NCBI GenBank assembly: GCA_025084515.1
Contig: JAJAGP010000776.1
Coordinates: 233,437 to 297,436, forward strand
DNA from: Ancistrus triradiatus
Taxonomy: Eukaryota > Chordata > Actinopteri > Siluriformes > Loricariidae
Direction of reading: 5' to 3'
Length of the DNA: 64,000 nucleotides
In this document: in pieces, positions 24,601 through 36,600 of the stretch
Layout: every line of letters begins with the position of its first letter
Position numbering within the stretch: position 1 is the stretch's first letter
Notes under the pieces: model-generated
Seen by the model: only the letters and a program-made list of their open reading frames with translations
The model's database searches: none
What the model was told of the DNA's origin: nothing
Translations under genes and position numbers: made by a program

Positions 24601-27600
24601 ATTTGTAAGGGATATTTTGAATATTATGAATATAGTATGACATTTTTTATGTTTATAGGTTTTACTGATCATGTTAAAGGGTAACCCCCTCGAACTGGAA
24701 CATCTACATTTACATTTACATTTACAGCATTTAGCAGACGCCCTTATCCAGAGCGACTTACAATTGGTACAATCTTACAATCCAAGCAATTGTGGGTTAA
24801 GGGCCTTGCTCAAGGACCCAACAGTGGCAGCTTGGCAGAGGTGGGATTTGAACCCTGGACCTTCTGGTCCATAGTCCAGTATCTTAACCACTAGGCTACC
24901 ACAGTCCTATTGTCATTAATGTCGCATACTACTGTTTTGCCTGGAATACATTACTGAAGCACGCAATCTTGCACATTGTCCTGCCAAGATGACCTGCTGA
25001 AGTTCAAATTCGAGTATCAGAATGGTGACTTGCGTGAAAGGGTCGGTGGTGCTGAGTATTTCAGAAACTGCTGGTCTTACTGGGATTTTGATTCACAGAA
25101 ATCTCTAGTGTTTACAGAGAATTGTGTATATCAGTTGCATATATGTGTATGTAAGTTGCTCCACCATCTACTTTCAGTTGCAGAGTCCTCTCATTGTGAT
25201 GTACATGGCCATTACTACAATCTGTCAAAGCAGAATTTTTGCATTTCCTTTGCTGGCATTTATTTTCCCACTGCAACCATTAAGGTGTTTCGTTCCAGCA
25301 AAAGGCTTTCTTTAGGAACATGAGTGCTCTCTGTGCATCCGTCAGCATTGCTCAGACTGAAAAAAGCTAAGCAACGATGTCTGAACGCTGAATCATTAAA
25401 CTCTATTAGAGCACTGGGAAACATTAAAGGTGCGCAAATGCCTAGATGCGACATAGGTTTTTTTCTTAGTGTTTCTTCATATATTCTAATGTCATTGATT
25501 TATTACTCCTTTTCCTGCTATCTCTTTTCCTGTCTATCTCAGGCTTTCTTCATTTTCAGTGTTTGGCTATGGGAAGAGTAGCATGTAACTATTTAGTCTC
25601 TAATGACTAGCAGTCATTAGAAATGGTGAGCAAAATAACCCGCAGTTTCTTATCAACACAATTACACACATATAGGCGGCAACTGTCTGCTCGTGATTGT
25701 TCTATTTTGAAGCAAGTATGTCTAAAATTAGCTTTCAACCCATTTATCTTGTATGTGACTTAACGGTGCCATACATTTACAGTGACTAAGACGAGGATGT
25801 GTAATTTCACACCACTGTCAATGTGATCCACTTAAGCAGGCCTTTTAGAAGCACGATTGGCACTAATGGAGTGCCAATAATAAGCAGCCGTGTAGCCTGT
25901 CAATATGTTTGACTGGTGAGAATTACTCTGTAGCCCACTGCTGTGCCCTTGTTTGCTGCAAAATCATTTAGGATGAGAAACCTGTCCAGTGCTTGTGTCT
26001 ATAAATGAGTATTTTCAATCCAAAAGTAATAAAAAGTCATAAAAAGTATTAGATATGTCCAGTAAAGGGGAGTGGATGGGGGTGGACTCCTAATGCTGGT
26101 GAGCGTTATGAAAAGTTAATCCATGTGATAGCCATCTGCGATCATTGCCTCTGGAACTAGCATGCATCAGTAGCTGGCTTACAGGATCATTTGCAGGGGA
26201 AATGAGGTCTGAAATAGTGCTAGTGATTTCACTGACCAAATCCTATTTTGTAGTTGATAGATGAATAGCATTTTTGTATGTGCCGTGACATTATCTGGTC
26301 GACATATTAGAATATGATGTATAATGGGAAATTATCACTATTTGCTGCTTTCTGTAGAATTTTCTAGAACTCCACATCAATGGTAGATCCTGTTTGGTGG
26401 GACTGGAATTTCCTGGTTGTTGTTTGGCGTGATCTTGCCTGAGATCTTACATGAGATTTTCTCACCTTCTCTCTCCTAATGTTTCACTGCTTCTGTGACC
26501 AGCCATTGAGCAAGAGCACAGGTCACATATTGTTCTGAGTAACTTTGATTTATTTGCTGTGAAATCAGGGACAGACTAATAATACAGAATGACATTATTT
26601 GTTTATCAGATCTAATGTATGTTCTCAGGTGGTCTGAAATACAATGAACAAATCCCCCCTTGACTCGCACACACACAAATATTTGTGCTTGTGATTACAA
26701 GGATTGTCAGCAGAGTTAACCTCTTTTGTGCATTTCATACTTGAGACAAATCTAGATAAAGAGTTTTTGAGATAAGATAGGTTTCCTGTAAGAAAGTGCT
26801 TGCTCTTATCCATATAGTGCCCTTATGCACAGCTGTAAAACTCCTTTGCCCTAAATTGATTTATTACCTTTCCACATCTTTCCACTACATATACTGTATA
26901 TTGCAGTCGGTATGCACATATGAGAGTGTCTCACTAAATGAGCTTTTTTTTTTTTAAATTGTCTAAAAAGCATAGTCTATTATCAGTGGCATGAATTGTA
27001 TCTTGGGAACACACTGGCTTGCATAGTACTCAATAAAAGAGGTAAAGCAAGGACAATTTCAAAGACAGCCTGTCTGATAACAAAAGGGCTCACCTGATAA
27101 TGAACAACTGAGTGTTGCCTTGCCTTTGAGGCAAAGACAAGGGGGCAGTGGAGGTGGGGAGTGAAAGTGCCTAGCACTTGCCAGCATCTTTTATGGCTAA
27201 TTGAAGCATTGGGTGTAAAACAGCCATGAATCGCACCCTTTAGAATTGAAGTGGGTTAATATATTGTGATCTTACAATTAACCCACAATTGCTAAGATCT
27301 CTTTCATTATGTCGAACCCATTATATAGCATCGGCATTTAGTCAAGCCTCACTACACCTGGCATGGGTACTCAACAGAGGATAGAGAAATGGATAACGGC
27401 TGGAAATAATATTCTAAATGTTAAATAAAACTCGTTACTAACATGGTTTGACAATGCTAAAGTTGTTCAAATAAACCATAATATCACCACTTGCACAAAC
27501 TTGTGTAACCTCTATAAACTCTGTGTCCCATTGCTCTGGACAGATAGCAGCTAGAATGCTCTCTGCTGCATATATATCTGATATAATGTAGGTAAGTAAA

Positions 27601-30600
27601 AGCTTTGTAGTCACGTAGAAAATGTGAAATTGTCAAATCTAAACATGGACATTTTGTTGGAAAGGGTTTTAATTTATTGTGAGAGTGTATTATTCAACAA
27701 GCAGCTTTTGTGAAACATGACGTTGACTGGACAATACATAGTCACGTAGTAGTTTAGATACTTTGCACATAGTGTTTTGTTTTAAACAGTAACGTAGATT
27801 AAACAATATGAAAACACTTAGTACAGTACAGTACAATACAGTGATTCTTATCTTTGTATTTTCATAAAATTTGAAACACGGTAATGAAAACTGTAGGAAC
27901 ATTACAAAGTTGTTTTCTGCCTCCAAGGTGGCAATTCATTTCTGTCAGCAGGTGTAATAAAATAGTAAAAAAAATACTAATTTTCTGTCATTGACAGAAA
28001 TTAATTTGATAAAAGACAGACTTCTTTAGATCTTGGACGTTAAGGCAAACGGACGTTGATAGGATGGACGTTAAATGCCATATGCCTGTATTATGTTTTC
28101 CTGCTTGAAAATGAATACTCAACAGTTGTAGTTCTAGTGTATATGGTTTCTTTAGGTAATATTTGGAAATTTTAGTTTTAGCAACAATAGCCTTCTGCCT
28201 CGGTTATTGCTTTTTGGGTCATTCCTACTAGCAACTCTCGAAATGGAGCAATTCTTAACCTGAAGTACTAAGCAATAGAGTGACGAGAGCTAGAGAGACA
28301 GGAGTGCAATTTTTGCTGTATGCCTTTGATTGCTGTGCTGTGCACACTGTGGACCATGCTGTGTCCAGGAATGGGCACTGCTTTGAGCCTTTCTAGGTCT
28401 TTCCATACTAATTCTGATGGCAGTTTCACCAGCAAAGTAACCGGTCCACAGAGCACACTTCTGTGAACGTTTAACGACAGTAGCTCCTTTCTGTCTGGGA
28501 AGCCAGACATTTTAGTGCTATTCCCTGGTCTAAAGGTGTCTGGATATGTGACTTTTCAATGAGTCAAAGAATGGCCTAGATCTCACAGATCAGGCTCCTC
28601 ACATTACCACATATTTTATAGTTTGACTAGATAACATTCTGAAGACTTTCAGAAGAATTTAGAGCCTTTATAGTGAACACTAGGTGAACACTAGGCATTT
28701 ATTCATGGGATGTTGCTAATTATATTTTATATATTTAAGGAAGGGGGGAAATTATCCAGCAATTCAACAACATGTTAATTCACAAGCAGGGGTTTTCTTT
28801 GAGCCTTTTTACCACCAGAGTGCATAGTGCTCGGTGGGCCCTTGGATAAATTTGCCATCATTTTCTGTAATGAATCAGGGAAAGTGTCTCCCAGAATGAT
28901 ACTACATTCTCAGTCCAGCCAATGGTCCATCAAATGTTTGTGCTGTCATCTGATGGGGTCCTCTAAATAGGCATAGATAAGCAGAAAGATATCCATTTTG
29001 ATTGCTCTAAAGCTGCACCCGTGGGGATTTCTTTTCTGCCATTTAATCGCAGAAAACTGTGGACAGACAGAGGATCAAATAGTGTGAGGGATGCACATGG
29101 GATCTGATGTATTGAAAGAAGCCCATAGTCATATTGACTGCACCTGAATGCTATTAGGCAGTGATGCTAGTGCTGTGGTGTGAATAAAGAGATTTGTTCT
29201 TGTTTTGTCTTGGAGTCATTGTGCCATGACCCACGGCAGTCTGGGTGTTTATCTTCCATGTTTGTTAAGTCCCATGAGTTTTGGCAGTGGAACTTTCAGT
29301 ACCTGTCACAACCCCTCCCAATCCCCTGTTGCTATTCCTCACTTACGGCCCCTCCCATGTTACCATGACCACTAGCTGATGAAATTACCTTGGTAGCACA
29401 AGTTTACTATATCAGCGGTAATTGGTAAAACGCTTTATTTTTGAAGCATCAGTCACTGTATTTTATATTGTCATTTTTTTTCTTTCCATCCAAATATCAC
29501 ATCCATTTAGCATTAGTGGATTATTCAGTTTATATGGATTGTTGGCAACATTCAGCTCGAATTAACTTCCTTCTGTGGAGGCAATCACAGACTGGAGCAA
29601 CTTCAATTTCCACTTCTTCCATTGTCCCCCCTCCCTCCACTTTTCTTTCCCTGGGTAGTTGCTCTGTGTCAGCCCAGTTAATGGGTTTCTTTGGGGAGAT
29701 ATTATTTTGGTCCAGTAAGCCGCATGCTAAATGTATGACTGACAGCACTGACTCATGTGGCTAAGGCAATTTGTAGTTGAAAGAAATTTCTGTGCACACT
29801 TCCCCATACAGCACTGTTGTAAAAAAAAAAAAAACCCTCCATATTCTATTAGCAACAGCAGAGTAACGCCCCTCCCTCATGTGGTCAAACTGAAATCGGC
29901 TTCACCAAACTAAACTGTCCCATTTTCTCCCACTGTTCCTTTTCTCACCCATTTCCATTTCCACCTTCTAAGAAGATAGATGAAGAAAATGAGGCCAACT
30001 TGCTGGCGGTGCTCACAGAAACCCTGGACAGTATCCCGGTGGACGAGGACGGATTGCCTTCGTTCGAAGCCCTGGCGGATGGGGACGTGACCAATGCCAG
30101 CGATCAGAGCTGTCCCTCCACTCCTGATGGTTCGCCTAGCACCCCAGAGCCAGAGGAGCCCTCCTTGGTAAGGCTCCCTCCCTTCTTCCCTCTGCTTCTG
30201 CCTGGTTCAGAATCCCCTCCTACCATAAACCATGTCCAACCCTCTCATTCTTTCTTCCTCTCATTTGGAATTCTCTGTGTTTCTCTAACACTCTCTGCCT
30301 GGCTCTTACACAAACCAGATAAGGAGATGCTGTAGGCCTTTGACCAAAAAGGGGTACAAGCTTGACAGGCAACACCCCTGGCAGACCCAGCATGTTGTCT
30401 GTGCTCAAAACTAAACCATGCAGCACAGATGAAAGAGCACATTAAAACAGATCAGTGTTTTTAGGCTTTTTAATTCTAATGTCTTATACTTCAGAAAACC
30501 AGACATTAAAGGTCAGCAGACCATATTCTTAAGTAGAGCATGTAAAAGAACAAGAACATTTTATATTGTTAAAGGGTGGATATAAATTTGACAGAACAGA

Positions 30601-33600
30601 CATTAGCGCAAGTATGCAAATGCCTGTAGAATGCCTTACATATGCATGTCGCACAAACGTCTTAGGCAACCATTAGGATTACATATACAATTGTTTTAAT
30701 GGTATAATGCAATGGCATAATGACCATATATAGTTATTTCTCAGTCTCCTTATTAGAATACAACCAAATCCAGTATATGTGTATGGATTTCAATATTTAA
30801 AAAATTCAGAAAACAGAGCTTCTGTAGGCTATAATGGCAAGTATTTAGTGTGACCTATCATTACATTTGAGCAGTAGCAGCATCTGTCAGCTTCGTCAGG
30901 ATGCCAAGTTGACCCTTCTACAGTCCAAAGAAGCTTGATCAGGAGTGGTCATTTTGGAAGGGTAGCAGCCTAGAAACCACTTTTTCAGAAGGGGAACAAG
31001 GTGAAAAGGCTAAGGTATGCTAAAGTTCACATAGACTGCAATGAAGATCAGTGGAAAAGAGTATTATGGAGAGATGACTTGTTGGTTCATTCATTGAAAA
31101 TACGTTATATATGGTCATTATACTATTGCTAAAACAACAAATCTAATGGTGTCCTAAGACATTTGCACAGCATAGTATGTCTAAAGCCCTTCTTCCTGTA
31201 ATGACATTAGACATGTTTGCATTCACATACATGTGACGTTTATGATTAAGAAAAGGCTACTCTGACCTATGCCTGCATTTCAGCTCAAGAAGCTACTCTC
31301 ACATGTTGTCATGTTAACTAGAACAGAATCATAATTTCCACCAAATAATAACACCTCAGAGGTTGTAAGATTTTTTCCAACCTGGTATTTACAACCTGTC
31401 TTTGGACTGTTTTCTTTGATTTGTTTACAGCTGAAGAAGCTCCTCTTGGCTCCACCGAACTCCCAGCTTAGCTATAATCAATACCCAGGTGGTAAGGCAC
31501 AGAACCATGCAGCAAGCAGCCACAGGATCAGACCATCAACTGCTGTTACAAAGGTATCAATATGCCATCAAATCTTTAAAGTATCTATATGTCACCATAA
31601 ACCATATATGTGCCCCACACAAAGGAACATTTATTGCATATACAAGAATGTCCTGTCAATGTAAGTAATTTAGTTCAATGAAATTGGCTTTGTAGGCTAT
31701 GCTGTGCATTCTGCTTATCAGATCACTTTGGGCTTTTATCAGGTTCACCATCTATAACATTTGATTAGTTGCTCAGACTTGTTTCAATTTAGTCAACTGC
31801 ACACAGCATGTGATGCCTCCCACATACATTCACACATGGCTCTTTTTGAGGAGTTAATTTTCTTTAATGACTTTGACTCCTCTCTATCTGGAGTGATGCA
31901 CATGGCAGACTCTCAGAGGACATTCTGCTGTTTTCCTCCCACCACTAGCATGCATATCTCACAAGCGCTATAGGAAGACCTTGTAATTAAGATGATGGGC
32001 ATCACATTTTATTACAGAGACAGAGCACCACATCAACACAAACTAACTTCCTCTCTTCCTTCTCTCCCTCTTTATTTTTTCACGCTCTTCTATGCTTTAG
32101 ACAGAAAACCCCTGGAACAACAAACAAAGGGGGGTCTGCCCTCAGCCAAATCGACTAGTGAGACGCCCATGCACTGAGTTGCTCAAGTACCTTACTGCCA
32201 GCGATGATGCCTTCCAGACAAGAACCAGTGAAGCCAAGGGCACCTGGTCAGGCTGTGACAAGGACAGGGGTGGGCCTGGTACCTCCTCCTGTTCATCGTC
32301 TTCCTCTCCATCTTCTTTGTCCACCTCATCCTTCTCCTCTCTGTCCTCCTGCTCTTCCTCTACTGCCTCAAAGAAGAAGCCCACCTCTGCCTCCCAGTCA
32401 TCGCAGCAACAGCAGCAGCAGCTGGCAGTGCAGGCCCAGAGAGGTGAGAGCCAGGCAGCTGGGTCATATAGTGTGGCTGGTGAGGGGGCAGGGCAGTGGC
32501 TGCAGTGTACAAACAGGGAGAAATCCAGTCCTGTTGTGCCATGCCAAGGAAGTGGCTGTAGCCATGCCTGCTCCAGTGAAGAGGGGAGGCCACCGCAGGG
32601 TGCTGACACAGGCAGTCTGGCTGCCGCCCGCTTCATTAGGTACATGCACTCTTACTCTCTCCCGCCTAGAGAGATGGGTCGCGCAGGCAGCTGTGGCCGT
32701 TGTCTTGAGGCGGGCGGCGGGGATGGGGCCAGCCATGCCGACAGGCATATCACAATAACCATTAGGAAGAGGAGGCAAGAGCAAGAGCATCCCATGCTCT
32801 GCAAGCTGCTGACCTCCAGACCCAGGTCAGCCCATAAACAGGCCCGTCTGCCCAGTGTTCCCCAGACAGACAAACAAGATCCACCAAAAACACCTTCTAG
32901 AAGCAAAGGGTGGGACTGGCACATAGTCAATAATAGTAAGGAACATCAGAGCCATAAACCCGTTCTGGACTCGCAGGAACCTAGGCAGACTGACTCATCA
33001 CCTCTTTCACCGCTGGTTGACTTGGACTTAGAAAACTGGTTCATGCAATTAGAGCAGGCCATAGATGGGTCTAAAGATATAGGTGGGCAAAACAGGGTGG
33101 ATGTTCATGATGATGTCGTAGGTAGCCCCATGTCCCTATCATGGGGCTTGCCAAGTCCACTCTTCCCAGACTCTTTAGTTCCAGAGCAGAGTCCCTCCTC
33201 CAAACAAGGGCAGACCCTACACAGACAGGCAATCTGCAGCCCCCCCGATGACCAGGTTCCACCACCGTTAGGTAATCATTGCTGCATCCCTGCCCTTTGT
33301 CTATTTTCTGCCTCTCCTCCTCTAACTGCTTCCCAGTTTGACTACAGACTAACCCTGATGCTAACTCAGCCTAGATGTTAACTCTGAAACACACAAATGC
33401 AGCCAGTTGCATCATTCATTTCAAAGGGCAACATTCTAAATGGGTACAGCCCCTTGTCTTAAGACAACACGATGGGCAGGTGCACTAGAAACACATTTTC
33501 TCACAAATGTAATTGAAGTTGGCCAGCATTTAGAATGGCTCAAGCAAAGCCATCCATGAAATCTTGGGCAAACATGGCTGCCTTGACATAGTTATCTAAC

Positions 33601-36600
33601 TGAGATATATTCCCCTAGCTGCAGTTGAAGACAGTCGCAGCCTCAGGCAACTGCACATGCTTCCTCGACTCTTCTTTCTTCTCCTGCTTTGGTTTAAAAT
33701 GCATGCCAAATATTTTACGTTTTTCTTGGGTTTACGCCATGGCTCTTTGTAATGTGTGTGTGTGTGTGTGCTGTTTATTTATCTTCTCAACCCATTTACA
33801 TTTTGTTTCCTCTGTCCTGTGTGTTGTGTGTGTGTTGGGGGGGAGCTTTCATGCATGTACACTGGCGTCATTCCATCTTGCCTCAGAAAACTGAACAGTC
33901 AAGCCAGAAAGATTAACAAAACAAACAATGGTGGGGTCAAGTTAGAAACAATTAGCTTTTCTTTTAAATTGTTGGCTGGACACTACTCTGGCCGTGTTGT
34001 AATGGATTGGGAGTACCACATCATCACTGTTAATGATCGAAATCTAAACTTGACTTGTAGATGTGGACCAGATATCTTTTGGGCACAGTGTGATCTAGTT
34101 AATAAATTAATTAATTACCCATGCTCCTTTGTGTTCTGCAGCCAAACCAACCACCTTGCCACTTCCTTTGACCCCAGAGTCTCCAAAGTAAGTGAGAGAG
34201 TTTTTCCACCATTATTATTATAGAGCAGAAAAATCTGAACTAAAACACCAAATAAACAGTGACCTGAATCAACAATGAGGCATTTCTTTTAGCTTTCATT
34301 TCCATGTGTAGGACCACATAACCATTTCAATGTATGTCATTTCACTGCGATTATATCAGTTCCTTTTTCATGTGTTGCAGTGACCACAAGGGATCTCCAT
34401 TTGAGAACAAGACCATTGAACGCACATTGAGTGTGGAGATCTCTGGAACCCCAGGTAGGCAAAAGGTTGACATGTCCTTATAAATAATTCTATCAGCGTC
34501 CTTAACTTGTACAACTGAGAGTCTCTCTCAGTCTTTCTTCCAATATTAGTAGTATTGTGTCTAGTAATTACATTTAGTGATGTTGCTATCATTTTCAATA
34601 CTGAGTCCAGTATTTATGAGGCAGGTGTCATTTGCCAAATAAGGTCAATGGAAAAGGGTTTTATTATACATACTGGCAGATCTGCTGTCCATTATATGTT
34701 TATTAATAAAGTATCTTGGTAAAAGCTATAGGCAAAAAGTAATTAAAGCCAAATGAATTGAATGTCAGTAGAAGCTAAAACACAAGGGTTCAGCAGTTCT
34801 ACCCCTCTTCTCTCCCTTTCTTTGTCTCAGCGTAAATCATGCAGGTAATTATTCCAGTAGCCCCCATGCAGAGATTAATCATTCCTGGTCAATAAAAACA
34901 AAATGGCTGCCCTTTTCTTATTCCAGTGTGTCAGAATGAATGGGCCATTTGATATTCATTTAACATGTACCACTGAGTAATGGGGCACAGTGCACAGATT
35001 TGACCTACCGGTGTGATTCTGGGTAACCCTCTATTTTGTCATTGGCACAGACCAGGATTAGCTGGTGGTTGTTTGAAAACAGTATTTGGAGGATTTTTGG
35101 AGAATCTCCGCGTCTGTATTTGGCTCAGTCTTATGTTTACAGTTCGTCAGAAATGATGCTCATGTCTCCTGCCCTGCAGCCAAATCCTGCTCCATTTGGT
35201 ACTAAATACAGATATGCTACATAGACTATCCTGACCTGCTTCTCCATATTAGACAACAGAGGTTTAGCATTACATATGACAGTAAAGCATCTTATAAGTC
35301 AAGCTATTCAATGTTGAGCCTTTCTAATTAAGGGGAGGTTTCCCAGGCTTTTGTTCTACCTTGACTCAAGGACTACCTTGAGTCCTCCAAGCCCAGATAA
35401 TGTCAAGCTAAGTGGAGAATAATTCCTAACTCTCCTGATTAATATGTAATGAATCACATGCAAGGCCGGTTGAGCCAATTTAGTCAGACTAAATTTTCAT
35501 CTAGCCAGCCAGAATCAGCACATTTGCTGTAGCTCTGTAGCCGTGGTCTTTTCAGCCACAGAACCTGCACAGTAGATAGAGAGTGGGGGCTTTAATACTG
35601 CTCCCTAATCCCCTCCTCTCTAATAGATTTACTGAGGTCTGCCGGTGTCTTTAATTATGGTATCTATGGCACCCAGGCCAGTCAGTGTGTTACACTTCAC
35701 ATGGCTTTTTGAGATTACCATGGGGACCAGCTATGTAAGCTTTAGAGCAGTAATTCTTTCAGAGATCCCAGAGCAGTTTATACCTGGATGAAAACGCTCA
35801 AAAGCCATGCTTGTATGATTAGTGTTTGTGTCTGTTCCATCCATTATTAACTGTCCGGCATGTATTTAAGTTTGGTATATTCCATAGGTTCCACTAACCA
35901 TCACTATCTTTACTTATACCAGGCATATGGACAGTGGTAAAGAGAAATAGTACAATCATAAATTCAGTAAATTAAGTATTCCAATGTAAATGAGAGATAT
36001 AATGGTGTCAATACAGAAGACTGATTAAATATCAAAAGCCTACAGAGTAAAGGCAAGATAAAAAAGGTTATAGACAGGGAGAAAGACTACTTTCACTTGT
36101 TTGTGCAAATGCATTAAAAATGCTTAGGATTTTTCATATAAAGGCTTCTGGCACAACATAAATCTTTTTGGAATTTCGTGGTTCACAAGAAGCATGAGAT
36201 GACAGAGCAAAGGAGAATGATAATATATTCTCCAGCAGCCACTGAGCTCTCATTCCAAACTCAAAGACATACAATCAATATTGGTACCAAAGTAATCTAA
36301 TGACATTCATGTTGAAAAGGAATTTAGATTTCGGCCTTTGGATGGATTGGCTTGACACTCAGTGCTTATAAAAATAAGCCTATGTAATTTTAGTGTTTTA
36401 ATGTCACATGAATAATGACATTATGGGTCTTCAGTTTTTTAATGAATGGTGCAAAGTCAGTTGTAAAGAATAAGTGGCTTATACTCATGCCTTGGGGTGC
36501 CATTTGAGGTTTTCATAGTGTCCATTTTCCAACAAGTATTCCAACACGCATCAAGCTTGGATAAGGGTTAGGTCTGAATAATAATGAACATTATTATCAA

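Larger units (their letters stand above)
9911..29972 (+). other. ppargc1a: ppargc1a intron 2 (20 kb, repeat-rich)
   Basis: The largest intron. It holds Tc1/mariner remnants (12.4-14.0 and 16.5-18.0 kb), the non-autonomous copy at about 20.0-20.4 kb, a SINE cluster (20.4-24.9 kb), an L2-type tail (21.7-21.95 kb) and long TA, TG, CA and GA microsatellites. No extra coding exon was recognised. The stretches 9.9-12.3, 18.6-20.0, 22.0-23.3, 24.9-27.2 and 27.3-29.9 kb show no gene and no clear repeat beyond short simple-sequence runs. Confidence 0.85.

Noticed and set aside
15625..24910. tRNA genes suggested by box A and box B matches
   Set aside because: The boxes sit in SINE heads with SINE tails attached; no clover-leaf acceptor stem was found.
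32142..32645. 167-residue open frame on the minus strand opposite exon 5
   Set aside because: It is the mirror of the Ser/Gln-rich coding strand (Ser codons read back as Glu/Arg/Gly runs); no start context, domain or splice logic.
32204..32758. 184-residue frame on the + strand overlapping exon 5 in another frame
   Set aside because: Pro/Leu/Arg-rich translation of the same low-complexity DNA in the wrong frame; the PGC-1alpha frame is fixed by homology.
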